A DNA stretch of 33,432 nucleotides. Source: Rhodocyclales bacterium. GTDB lineage: Bacteria > Pseudomonadota > Gammaproteobacteria > Burkholderiales > Rhodocyclaceae. The notes under the pieces are model-generated. The model was not told where the DNA came from. It did not search any database and worked only from the letters and a program-made list of their open reading frames with translations. Below are positions 24,855 to 32,345 of the stretch, piece after piece (the stretch's first letter is position 1; each line of letters opens with the position of its first letter). The translations under genes were made by a program, and so were the position numbers. The stretch is taken from the NCBI GenBank assembly GCA_016215645.1, contig JACRIX010000043.1, forward strand, positions 1-33,432, given 5' to 3'.

Positions 24855-25490
24855 CTAGATGGTTCGGTCAAACACCGCCATGCCCTTGAGCCGATAGAGC
24901 TGAGCCGGTCGTTGTTTGCCGCCTTTGAACGCCCCCGGTATTTCCTCCAGGAAGTCCAGGTCGCGCAGCTTGCGGCGAAAGGAGCTCTTCTCCAACGCTT
25001 CACCCAGAACCTGGCTGTAGATCGTCTGCAGTTCGGAAAGCGTGAAGGTCTCTGGCAGCAGGTATGCGGGCAGGGCGGAATACGATGACTTGTTGCGCAC
25101 GCGCGTTGCGGCGGCAGCGACCAGGCTGGCATGGTCGAAGGCCAGGCGCGGCAGCTTGTCCGCCGGGAACCAGTGGGTGTCAGCGATGACGTCGGGCGTG
25201 ACGAGCGCAAGGTGGCACACGCTGATCGACCAGCCGCGTGGATCGCGCCGCGCACCGGAAAAGCTGCCGAGCTGCTCCAGGTAGGGCGGCCGCAGCTTCA
25301 TCTTGTCGCGCAGGACGCGGTAGGCGGCGGCAGCCACGTCGGCATCATCCTCCGCGTGGACATAACCTCCGGGCAAAGCCAGCTCACCCTTGAACGGGTC
25401 CTGGGGGCGCTTCATCAGCGCCACCTGCAGTCGTTCGTCCTTGAGGGTGAGCAGGACGACATCCACGGTGACGATCACTTGGGCAGGCAT
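24855..25490 (-). CDS. nrtR: NrtR-type Nudix transcriptional regulator
   Basis: Encodes 211 aa. An N-terminal Nudix-like domain (about 1-140) begins IVTVDVVLLTLKDERLQVALMKRPQDPFKGELALPGGYV. A C-terminal winged-helix of the NrtR type (about 150-211) contains FTLSELQTIYSQVLGEALEKSSFRRKLRDLDFLEEI. The Nudix box is degenerate: GGYVHAEDDADVAAAAYRVLRDKMKL lacks the R-E-x-x-E-E metal-binding core. It should bind ADP-ribose or a related nucleotide without hydrolysing it, as known for NrtR regulators of NAD metabolism. It is divergent from the SPFH operon across 142 bases containing two palindromes, the likely operators for both directions. Confidence 0.88.
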   Translation of the reverse strand: MPAQVIVTVDVVLLTLKDERLQVALMKRPQDPFKGELALPGGYVHAEDDADVAAAAYRVLRDKMKLRPPYLEQLGSFSGARRDPRGWSISVCHLALVTPDVIADTHWFPADKLPRLAFDHASLVAAAATRVRNKSSYSALPAYLLPETFTLSELQTIYSQVLGEALEKSSFRRKLRDLDFLEEIPGAFKGGKQRPAQLYRLKGMAVFDRTI

Positions 25491-25533
25491 GGGCGCTGGC
25501 TTCCCGGTTTGGTTTCCGGAAATTCTAGCGAAT

Positions 25534-25554
25534 ATAGTTGCACATTGCCACTAT
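25534..25554. promoter_or_regulatory. Palindromic operator, site 1 (likely NrtR box)
   Basis: A 21-bp palindrome ATAGT...ACTAT with core GTTGC-ACATT-GCCAC, mismatched at one pair. It shares its core with site 2 (read on the other strand), centre-to-centre 36 bp. A possible -35 (TTGCAC, 25538-25543) with TTTACT or TACTAT 17-19 bases later overlaps the site, so bound repressor would block the SPFH operon. Confidence 0.7.
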
Positions 25555-25569
25555 TTGTGGTTTACTATG

Positions 25570-25590
25570 TTCGTGGCGATGTGCCACTAA
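25570..25590. promoter_or_regulatory. Palindromic operator, site 2 (likely NrtR box)
   Basis: Core GTGGC-GATGT-GCCAC, a perfect 5+5 palindrome around a 5-base spacer, with outer TT...AA. Its reverse complement (GTGGC-ACATC-GCCAC) matches site 1 closely. It sits 42 bases before the SPFH start codon. Confidence 0.7.
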
Positions 25591-25632
25591 GTAGATCCGA
25601 AGCAACATCACGTCAAGACAAGGAGGTGCATC

Positions 25633-26676
25633 ATGTTCGGCATCGGCTTCATCAAGGCGCAACCGACGACCTACCTCATCCAGTACCGCGGCGGACGCGC
25701 GCTGCGGGAAGGGGTCGGGCTTTCCTTCTTCTACTTCCGGCCGACCTCGTCGCTGGTGGCCGTGCCGGTGGCCAGCCAGGACCAGCACTTCATGTTCGAG
25801 CTGATCACCCTCGACTACCAGGCGGTCACCGTGCAGGGACAGGTCTCCTTCCGCGTCGCGGAACCGCGCAAGGCCGCCTTGCTGCTCGACTTCAGCTTGC
25901 GCCAGGACGCATCCGCCTACGCCTCGGAGGACCCGCAAAAGCTCAAGGCCCGGGTCATGGCGCAGGTCGAGGTGCTGGCGCAACAGGCGATCCGCGGGCT
26001 GCCGCTCAAGCAGGCTTTGCTGGGCGCCGAGGCCGTTGCCAGGCAAATATCCGCCGGACTCGGCGGCCACAGGGAGATCGCCTCGCTCGGCCTCGAGATC
26101 CTCGATGTCTCGGTGCTGGCGATCAAGCCGACGCCGGAAACGGCGCGCGCACTCGAAGCCGAGGCGCGCGAGGCCATCCTCAAGGCCTCCGACGAAGCCA
26201 TCTACGCCCGGCGCAATGCAGCGGTCGAGCAGGAGCGGGCGATCCGCGAAAACGAACTCGATACCGAAGTCGCCGTGGAGCAGAAGAAGCGTCTCATCCG
26301 CGAAACCCAGATGGATGCCGAGGCCAGCCTGCGCCAGCGCAAGGCCGAACTCCGCCAGGCCGACATGGAAGCCGACATCACGCTCGAAGCGCGCCGCAAG
26401 TCCTGGGTCGAGAAAAACGCCGCCAACAGCCGCATGCTGGCAGAGGCCGAAGCCTACCGCGTCGCATCGGTCATGGCGGCCCTGGAAAAGACCGATCCCC
26501 GCGTCGTGCAGTCGCTCGCCGCGGTCGGCATGCAACCCGGACAGTTGATCGCGCAGGCCTTCGGCGGCATCGCCGAGCGCGCCGAGCGCATCGGCCAGCT
26601 CAACGTCTCGCCGGAACTGTTGCGCGCGCTGATGCCGGCAGGCGGCATGGAGGCCGGCCGTGGCAATCCCGCGTGA
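25633..26676 (+). CDS. SPFH/band-7 domain protein with coiled coil
   Basis: Encodes 347 aa. There is no membrane helix or signal. An SPFH/band-7 domain spans about 15-185 (SFFYFRPTSSLVAVPVASQDQHFMFELITLDYQAVTVQGQVSFRV; LEILDVSVLAIKPTPETARAL). A long charged coiled coil follows (about 175-290; AVEQERAIRENELDTEVAVEQKKRLIRETQMDAEASLRQRKAELRQ), then a short C-terminal helix region with MAALEKTDPRVVQSLAAVGMQPGQLIAQAFGGIAE. SPFH proteins form large oligomeric rings or scaffolds, usually at membranes. AAGGAGG six bases before the ATG is a strong ribosome site. It overlaps the NAD-kinase-like gene by 17 bases. Its place in an NAD-linked operon suggests it scaffolds the two enzymes; that is inference. 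Confidence 0.9.
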   Translation: MFGIGFIKAQPTTYLIQYRGGRALREGVGLSFFYFRPTSSLVAVPVASQDQHFMFELITLDYQAVTVQGQVSFRVAEPRKAALLLDFSLRQDASAYASEDPQKLKARVMAQVEVLAQQAIRGLPLKQALLGAEAVARQISAGLGGHREIASLGLEILDVSVLAIKPTPETARALEAEAREAILKASDEAIYARRNAAVEQERAIRENELDTEVAVEQKKRLIRETQMDAEASLRQRKAELRQADMEADITLEARRKSWVEKNAANSRMLAEAEAYRVASVMAALEKTDPRVVQSLAAVGMQPGQLIAQAFGGIAERAERIGQLNVSPELLRALMPAGGMEAGRGNPA

Positions 26677-27595
26677 GCGCAAGCTGGTCCTGGTCACCCG
26701 CCGCACCCGTCTGGAGGAGCTGGTGGCCAGGTACCACTCGGTAGCCCAGGCGCGCTTCTACATCGAGCATCTGGGGGCCGACTTTTCCGACTACCTCGCC
26801 GAGCACGACACCTACACCGCCGCGCGAACGGCCGTCCTGGCGGTGCTCGAGGCGCATGGTCGATATCAGACGCTGGACCGCGCCTTCCTGCCCAATTTCG
26901 TCTTCGCCGCCGACGACATTGTCATCGCGCTGGGCCAGGACGGCCTGGTGGCCAACATCGTCAAGTACCTCGACGGGCAGCCAGTCATCGGCCTGAACCC
27001 CGATCCACACCGCTGGGACGGGGTCCTGTTGCCCTTCGAGCCGCGCGACCTGAGGCCGATCCTGGCGGAAGTGCTGCTTGAGCATCGCGCGCACCAGACG
27101 GTATCCATGGCCGAGGCGACGCTTTCCGACGGCCAGCGGCTGCTGGCAGTGAACGACCTGTTCATCGGCCCGAAGAGCCATACCTCGGCGCGCTACGAGA
27201 TCGCCAGCGGCGAGCGCAGCGAGGTGCAGTCGTCGAGCGGCATCATCGTCGCCACGGGACTCGGTTCGACGGCGTGGATCAAGAGCATCGTGACCGGCTC
27301 GCTGGCCATCGCAACGCAGTTCGCGGCTGCCGGCGCGGCCCCGCGGTACGCGTCCGCCCCCTGGGATGCGCCCTATCTGCAGTACGCCGTGCGTGAGCCC
27401 TTTCCCAGTCGTTCTTCGCAGGCAAGCATGGTATTCGGCCGGATCGCTGCCGGCAGCGTGCTGACGCTGCGCTCGCTGATGCCCGAAAATGGGGTCATAT
27501 TCAGCGACGGCATCGAGGCGGACTACGTCGCCTTCAACTCCGGCGTCGAAGCGAAAATTGCGCTTGCGGCGAAACAGGGAAGGATCATCGTATGA
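26660..27595 (+). CDS. NAD-kinase-like protein with altered motifs
   Basis: Encodes 311 aa. The NAD kinase fold is recognisable. VIALGQDGLVANIVKYL replaces the canonical G-G-D-G with G-Q-D-G but keeps the Asp. GQPVIGLNPDPHRWDGVLLPF matches the I-G-[IV]-N strand, and AVNDLFIG replaces the N-E motif. SSGIIVATGLGSTAWIKSI matches the T-P-T-G-S-T-A-Y loop with a Leu for Thr change, and NGVIFSDGIEADYV closes the C-terminal beta domain. An N-terminal segment of about 80 residues (RLEELVARYHSVAQARFYIEHLGADFSDYLAEHDTYTAARTAVLAVL) precedes the fold. It may phosphorylate NAD, NADH or a related nucleotide, or only bind one. Its start lies inside the SPFH gene and its stop overlaps the next start (ATGA). 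Confidence 0.85.
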   Translation: MAIPRERKLVLVTRRTRLEELVARYHSVAQARFYIEHLGADFSDYLAEHDTYTAARTAVLAVLEAHGRYQTLDRAFLPNFVFAADDIVIALGQDGLVANIVKYLDGQPVIGLNPDPHRWDGVLLPFEPRDLRPILAEVLLEHRAHQTVSMAEATLSDGQRLLAVNDLFIGPKSHTSARYEIASGERSEVQSSSGIIVATGLGSTAWIKSIVTGSLAIATQFAAAGAAPRYASAPWDAPYLQYAVREPFPSRSSQASMVFGRIAAGSVLTLRSLMPENGVIFSDGIEADYVAFNSGVEAKIALAAKQGRIIV

Positions 27596-28644
27596 ACATG
27601 ACGCCGGGTATTCGTGCCATCGAGGGTTGCCTGCTCGGCTGCGCCGTCGGCGATTCGATCGGATTGCCCTACGAGGGCCTGTCGACGCGGCGGGTGCGGC
27701 GGTTCGCGCGCCTTCCCCTGCGGCATCGCTTCGCCTTCGGCAAGGGCATGGTCAGTGACGACACCGACCATTCGGTGTTCGTGGCGCAGGCACTGATCCG
27801 CGGCAATGCGGAACCTGCGGCCTTCCGCCGCGCGCTGGCCTGGCGGCTTCGCCTGTGGCTGCTGTGCCTGCCCGCGGGTATCGGCTGGGCCACGCTGCGC
27901 AGCATCCTGCGGATGTGGCTGGGACTGCGCAACAGTGGCGTCTGGTCCGCCGGCAACGGCCCCGCCATGCGCAGCGGCATCATCGGCGCCGCCGTGCATT
28001 CCGATCCGCAACGCCGTCGCGCGCTGGTCGAAGCCTCGACCCGCCTCACCCATATCGATCCCAAGGCGCTGGCCGGCGCCCTGGCAGTCGCCGAAGTGAC
28101 CGCCCGCCTCGCCTCCGGCACCTGGACGGAACAACCGGCGACAGCCGAGCTGACCGCCCTGCTTCATGGCATCTCGCCCGATCCCGACTGGCAGGCCTGT
28201 GTCGGCACCATCGCCGAGGCCTGCGCGTCGCCCGATCCGATCGGCGCCGCCCACGCGGCATTTGCCGGACCGGGCGGGGTTTCGGGCTACGTTCTGCACA
28301 GCGTACCGTTTGCCCTGGTCGCCTGGCACCACCATTTCGGCGACTTCCGCGCCACGATAGAAGCGGTTGTCCTGGCCGGCGGAGACGTCGATACCGTGGC
28401 CGCCATGGCGGGGGCGATGGCAGGCGCCGTCACCGGGCCGTCCGGCATTCCGTCTGACTGGATCGACGACATCGCCGACTGGCCGCACGGAGTTGCCTAT
28501 GTCCGGAAACTGGCGCGCCGCATCGTCGATGATTCGGTAAGCGTCGCCACCCACTTCTCACCCGCACTGCTGCCGCGCGGAGTGGTGTTCACGGCACTGG
28601 TCCTGGCGCACGGCTTTCGCCGGCTGGCACCGCCTTATCGCTGA
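27592..28644 (+). CDS. ADP-ribosylglycohydrolase (ARH/DraG family)
   Basis: Encodes 350 aa. The metal-binding motifs of the family are present: GCAVGDSIGLPYEG near residue 18, SDDTDHSVFVAQAL near 62, GNGPAMRSGIIGAAVHSD near 123, THIDPKALAGAL, and GGDVDTVAAMAGAMAGA near 265, where two Mg ions bind the ribose and the catalytic Asp residues sit. Enzymes of this family remove ADP-ribose from proteins (Arg or Ser), DNA, or small molecules. The start overlaps the NAD-kinase-like stop by four bases. No ADP-ribosyltransferase is visible in the window, so the ADP-ribosylated substrate is unknown. It converges with the fadJ-like gene, with 51 bases between stops. Confidence 0.92.
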   Translation: MNMTPGIRAIEGCLLGCAVGDSIGLPYEGLSTRRVRRFARLPLRHRFAFGKGMVSDDTDHSVFVAQALIRGNAEPAAFRRALAWRLRLWLLCLPAGIGWATLRSILRMWLGLRNSGVWSAGNGPAMRSGIIGAAVHSDPQRRRALVEASTRLTHIDPKALAGALAVAEVTARLASGTWTEQPATAELTALLHGISPDPDWQACVGTIAEACASPDPIGAAHAAFAGPGGVSGYVLHSVPFALVAWHHHFGDFRATIEAVVLAGGDVDTVAAMAGAMAGAVTGPSGIPSDWIDDIADWPHGVAYVRKLARRIVDDSVSVATHFSPALLPRGVVFTALVLAHGFRRLAPPYR

Positions 28645-28695
28645 ACGCCGCACCGAGACCGGCTTGCGGCCGCCCGCTCCGGCAACGAACAGACT

Positions 28696-30630
28696 TCAGC
28701 CCCGGTTCGCCCGGTAGTTCATCGGCCCACCGGTATAGGGCGCGAAGCCGGTGCCGAAGATCACGCCGGCATCGGCGAGTTCGGCATCGGCAACGATGCC
28801 TTCGCGCACCAGGCGCTGCGTGGCGTCGAGCAGGGGCTTCAACATTCGCTGGGCGAGTTCCGGATTCGCCGTATTGCCAGCGCCGACTCCTGACTTCTGC
28901 GCCTTGCCATCCACCCAGGTGTAGAAGCCCTGGCCGGACTTCTTGCCCAGCTTGCCGGCCTCGAAGAGTTCGACCAGCTTCCTTGGCGGATCGGCATCGC
29001 CCACCAGCTGCCTGCCGGCATGCACGGCGACGTCGAGGCCGACGGTATCGGCCAGCTCGATCGGGCCCATGGGCATGCCGAAGGCGGCCAGCGCGGCGTC
29101 GATGGCCTCGGGCGCGATGCCCTCGTCCACGCACTTCATCGCCTCGTGCATGTAGGGCCCGAGCACGGCATTGACCAGGAAGCCCGGCGCATCCTTCACC
29201 GGCAGCGGCAGCTTGTCGATCTTGCGCACGAAGGCGGCGGCCTTCTGCGCCGCTTCGGGTGAAGTGCGCTCGCCCGCCACCACCTCGACCAGCGGCATCA
29301 TCGCCACCGGATTGAAGAAGTGGATGCCGACCAGGCGCGCAGGATCCTTGAATGTCGCCGCGATGTCGGCGAGCTTCAAGGACGACGTGTTCGACGCGAT
29401 CACGGCCTCGGGTTTGGCACGCGCCTCGATATCGGCGAACAGCGCCTGCTTGGCTGCCAGATTCTCGAAGATGGCCTCGATGATGACGTCGGCCTGGCGC
29501 ACGCCGTCGCCCTTCGGGTCGGCGATCAGGCGGTCGAGCGCAAAACGGGCGAGCTTCTTGTCGCGCAGCTTTTTTTCGAGGAACTTCGCCGCGCGCCCCA
29601 CCGCTGGCGCGATGCGTTCCACCGACTGGTCCTGCAGGGTCACGGTCATGCCGCGCAGCACGCACCAGGCGGCGATGTCGCCGCCCATGACGCCGGCACC
29701 GACGACATGCACGCGCTGCGGCGCGAAGCTCTTCGCATCCTTGCCGAAACCTTTGAGCCTGTCCTGCAGGAAAAAGACGCGGATCAGGTTGCGCGTGGTC
29801 GGATGCCTGATCAGCGCGTCCAGCGAGGTCGGCTCGCCGGCCGGCACCGCCAGCGTGTTGCCGCCATGGTTCTGCCACTGGTCGATGATGGCCCAGGGCG
29901 CCGGGTAGTGTTCCTGGCGCGCGCGCTTCGCCACCTGCTTTTTCGCGCCGCTTGCGACCAGGCCCTTGAGCGGGCCGTTCATCAGCTTCTGCATGAACGG
30001 GAGTTGCGCCTGGCGCGGCGGCTGGCCCGAGAGCACCAGCATGCGTGCGGCGTTTTCCATCACGCGCGGCGGCACGCATTCGTCGGCCAGGCCCATTTTC
30101 TTCGCCCGTTTGGCGTCGATGTTCTTGCCGGTCAGCATCATGTCCAGCGCCGCCGCCGGTCCAATTATTTGTGGCAGGCGCAGCATGCCACCCCAGCCGG
30201 GGACGATGCCGAGCATCACCTCGGGCAGCGCGAACTTGGTGCCCGGCTCATCGACCGCGATGCGGTAGCGGCAGGCCAGCGCCAGTTCGGTGCCGCCGCC
30301 CATGCAGTGGCCGCGCACCAGCGCCAGCGTCGGAAACTTCACCGCAGCCAGCCGGTTGTAGGTGTCCCAGCCGCGCTGGATGAGGACGCGGGCTTTCTCC
30401 GGCGTGTCGGCCGAAGTAAATTCCTCGATGTTGGCGCCAGCGATGAAGCCGGCCGCCTTGGCGGACTTGAAGATCAGCCCCTTGGGCGGGTTCTTCTCGC
30501 ATTCGTCGAGGATCTGGCCGAGTTCGTTCATCACTTCCGCGCCCAGGGTGTTGGTCGAGGAGTCCGCGGTGTCGAGGATGGCCCAGGCAATTCCACCATC
30601 GGCTTCGCGTTCGAGTTTCCAATTTTTCAT
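28696..30630 (-). CDS. Enoyl-CoA hydratase / 3-hydroxyacyl-CoA dehydrogenase (FadJ-like)
   Basis: Encodes 644 aa. Residues about 1-190 are the crotonase domain: AGANIEEF, GHCMGGGTELALACRYRIA with the first catalytic Glu, and LPEVMLGIVPGWGG with the second. Residues about 300-480 are the NAD-binding dehydrogenase domain (VHVVGAGVMGGDIAAW; SNTSSL; HFFNPVAMMPLVEVV with the catalytic His), and about 485-640 the C-terminal domain (KDAPGFLVNAVLGPYMHEAM). It performs the two middle steps of beta-oxidation. Near residue 573 a copy of the dispersed repeat encodes SGVGAGNTAN. The start overlaps the fadI-like stop (ATGA), so the pair is one transcription unit. Confidence 0.93.
   Translation of the reverse strand: MKNWKLEREADGGIAWAILDTADSSTNTLGAEVMNELGQILDECEKNPPKGLIFKSAKAAGFIAGANIEEFTSADTPEKARVLIQRGWDTYNRLAAVKFPTLALVRGHCMGGGTELALACRYRIAVDEPGTKFALPEVMLGIVPGWGGMLRLPQIIGPAAALDMMLTGKNIDAKRAKKMGLADECVPPRVMENAARMLVLSGQPPRQAQLPFMQKLMNGPLKGLVASGAKKQVAKRARQEHYPAPWAIIDQWQNHGGNTLAVPAGEPTSLDALIRHPTTRNLIRVFFLQDRLKGFGKDAKSFAPQRVHVVGAGVMGGDIAAWCVLRGMTVTLQDQSVERIAPAVGRAAKFLEKKLRDKKLARFALDRLIADPKGDGVRQADVIIEAIFENLAAKQALFADIEARAKPEAVIASNTSSLKLADIAATFKDPARLVGIHFFNPVAMMPLVEVVAGERTSPEAAQKAAAFVRKIDKLPLPVKDAPGFLVNAVLGPYMHEAMKCVDEGIAPEAIDAALAAFGMPMGPIELADTVGLDVAVHAGRQLVGDADPPRKLVELFEAGKLGKKSGQGFYTWVDGKAQKSGVGAGNTANPELAQRMLKPLLDATQRLVREGIVADAELADAGVIFGTGFAPYTGGPMNYRANRG
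28866..28890 (-). repeat. Dispersed 25-bp repeat, copy 7, inside the fadJ-like gene
   Basis: In the gene's direction: GGAGTCGGCGCTGG then CAATACGGCGA. In frame, encoding G-V-G-A-G-N-T-A in a surface-loop-like region after FYTWVDGKAQKS. Confidence 0.78.
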
Positions 30631-31916
30631 ACGGCCTCCACCAATACCGCGCCGCCCTGGCCGCCGCCGATGCAGATGGTCGCAACGCCGCGCTGTTTGT
30701 TTTCACGTCGCAGGATGTGCAGCAGGTGCAGCACGATGCGCGCACCCGAGGCGCCGACCGGATGGCCCAGGGCAATGGCACCGCCGTCGATGTTGAGCTT
30801 GTTCGCGTCCAGCGTGCCGAGCGGCGCATCGAGCCCGAGTTGCTCCTTGCAGTAGTCCGGGTCTTGCCAGGCCGCCACACAGCCCATGACCTGGGCGGCG
30901 AAGGCTTCGTTGATTTCCCAGGCATCGAGGTCGTTGAGACCAAGCCCATGGCGCTGCAGGATGGGCGTCGCCGCATGCACGGGGCCGAGGCCCATCTGCG
31001 CCGGGTCGAGGCCGGCCCATTGCGTGTCGGTGATCCTGCCGATCGGCGTCAGCTTGTATTTCTCGACGGCCTCGGCAGAGGCCAGCAGCAGCCAGGCGGC
31101 GCCGTCGGTGATCTGTGAGCTGTTGCCCGGGGTGATCTTGCCGTACTTGCGATCGAAGAAAGGCTTGAGCTTGGCCAGGCCCTCCAGGCTCGAATCGTGG
31201 CGCACGCCGTCGTCTTCCGCATAGACCTTGCCGTCCGTTCCGATCAGCGGCACGATCTCGTCGAAGCGGCCGGCCTTCTGCGCCGCCGACACCTTCTTGT
31301 GACTCTCGACCGAGAAGGCATCCATCTGCTGGCGCGAGATGCCGAATTTCCAGGCCAGGTTCTCCGCCGTCTGGCCCATCATCAAATTCACCACCGGATC
31401 GGTGAGGCCCTTGACGATGCCGATCACGGGCGTCAGCAGCATGGCCGGGCGCAGCCTGGCGAACATGCCGAGTTTGGCGCCCATGCTGCGCGCCTGCGCC
31501 ATGAGCGAAAACCACATCACCATCTTGTCGGAGTAGAGCAGCGGCGTGCGCGAGAGCGCATCGACGCCGCCCGCCAGCACCAGTTGCGAGCGCCCGCTGT
31601 GGATGTTGGCAATGGCCGAATCCAGCGCCTGCATGCCCGAGGCGCAGTTGCGCATCACGGTCCAGCCCGGCACCTTGTTGCCGCAGCCGAGGCGCAGGGC
31701 AATCACGCGGCCGATGTTCACTTCATCGACGCTCGGGCCGGCGCAGCCAACGATGACTTCGTCGAGGTCTTCCGGCGCAAAAGGCTGGCGCGCCAGCAGC
31801 GCCCGGCCTGAGATCGTGGCAAGGTCCGAGGCCGAGAAGGGGCCGGGGATGTTGCGCGATTTCAGGAACGGCGAACGCGCGCCATCGACGATGTAGACGG
31901 GTTCAAAGGGTTTCAT
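30627..31916 (-). CDS. Acetyl-CoA C-acyltransferase (thiolase, FadI-like)
   Basis: Encodes 429 aa. Nucleophile Cys91 is in VMRNCASGMQALDSA, with WEINEAFAAQVMG, GHPVGASGARIVLHLL (catalytic His) and the second Cys in CIGGGQGGAVLVE. It releases acetyl-CoA in the last step of beta-oxidation. I chose the ATG at 31916 because GGAG sits nine bases upstream; an in-frame ATG at 31931 is possible. The length and the position beside a FadJ-like subunit suit the FadI type. The intergenic region upstream holds two long inverted repeats. Confidence 0.93.
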   Translation of the reverse strand: MKPFEPVYIVDGARSPFLKSRNIPGPFSASDLATISGRALLARQPFAPEDLDEVIVGCAGPSVDEVNIGRVIALRLGCGNKVPGWTVMRNCASGMQALDSAIANIHSGRSQLVLAGGVDALSRTPLLYSDKMVMWFSLMAQARSMGAKLGMFARLRPAMLLTPVIGIVKGLTDPVVNLMMGQTAENLAWKFGISRQQMDAFSVESHKKVSAAQKAGRFDEIVPLIGTDGKVYAEDDGVRHDSSLEGLAKLKPFFDRKYGKITPGNSSQITDGAAWLLLASAEAVEKYKLTPIGRITDTQWAGLDPAQMGLGPVHAATPILQRHGLGLNDLDAWEINEAFAAQVMGCVAAWQDPDYCKEQLGLDAPLGTLDANKLNIDGGAIALGHPVGASGARIVLHLLHILRRENKQRGVATICIGGGQGGAVLVEAV

Positions 31917-31983
31917 GCTCGGTTGCTCCATGGTGCGGCGTAGCCAGATTCAACACACTCAGTATTCGTGGGAGGTTGGGGCG

Positions 31984-32087
31984 CGCCAAGGATGGCGGGT
32001 ACCCGGATCCGGTAAGTAAAGGGGGAGGAGCGGGCATAGCCCGCGACGGAGGACATGGACGGAGCCGGGTACCCGCCATCCTTGGCG
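31984..32087. repeat. Inverted-repeat unit 1 (perfect 23-bp arms)
   Basis: The left arm (31984-32006, beginning CGCCAAGGATGGCGGG) is exactly complementary to the right arm (32065-32087). The 58 bases between contain AAGTAAAG, an inner hairpin GCGGGC-ATA-GCCCGC and ACGGAGGACATGGACGGAGC. Much of this recurs in unit 2. Confidence 0.85.
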
Positions 32088-32132
32088 AGATAGGTTTGCA
32101 CTTTGCAACCGAAAACCCGCGCCGGCGTCACT

Positions 32133-32312
32133 GGATCGGGAGGGTGGGGCGTTCTGCGCAGCGAAGTAAAGAAGGGCGTAGGCAGGGTTTCGCGGAGCAC
32201 TGCTCCGCGCTGCCGCAGCCGGCTTGCCATGCAGGGCAAGCCGTGGGCGGCGTCGCCCGCAGGGCGACAACGGATGACATGAGCGGAGCAGAACGCCCCG
32301 GCGTCCCGATCC
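32133..32312. repeat. Inverted-repeat unit 2 (25-bp arms, 22 matched)
   Basis: The left arm (32133-32157, beginning GGATCGGGAGGG) pairs with the right arm (32288-32312) at 22 of 25 positions. The arms are unrelated in sequence to those of unit 1. The interior shares GAAGTAAAG after the left arm and ACGGATGACATGAGCGGAGC before the right arm; the latter matches unit 1 at 17 of 20 positions. Confidence 0.8.
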
Positions 32313-32345
32313 CGCACCGCCATCAACCCCTGAGCGGGTTTCATC

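Larger units (their letters stand above)
31917..32345. other. Intergenic region between fadE-like and fadI-like genes, no gene
   Basis: It holds two adjacent inverted-repeat units (31984-32087 and 32133-32312). Between them (32088-32132) and beside them I see no coding sequence. The right unit also contains smaller hairpins: GGCTTGCC/GGCAAGCC and GTCGCCC/GGGCGAC. Confidence 0.7.
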
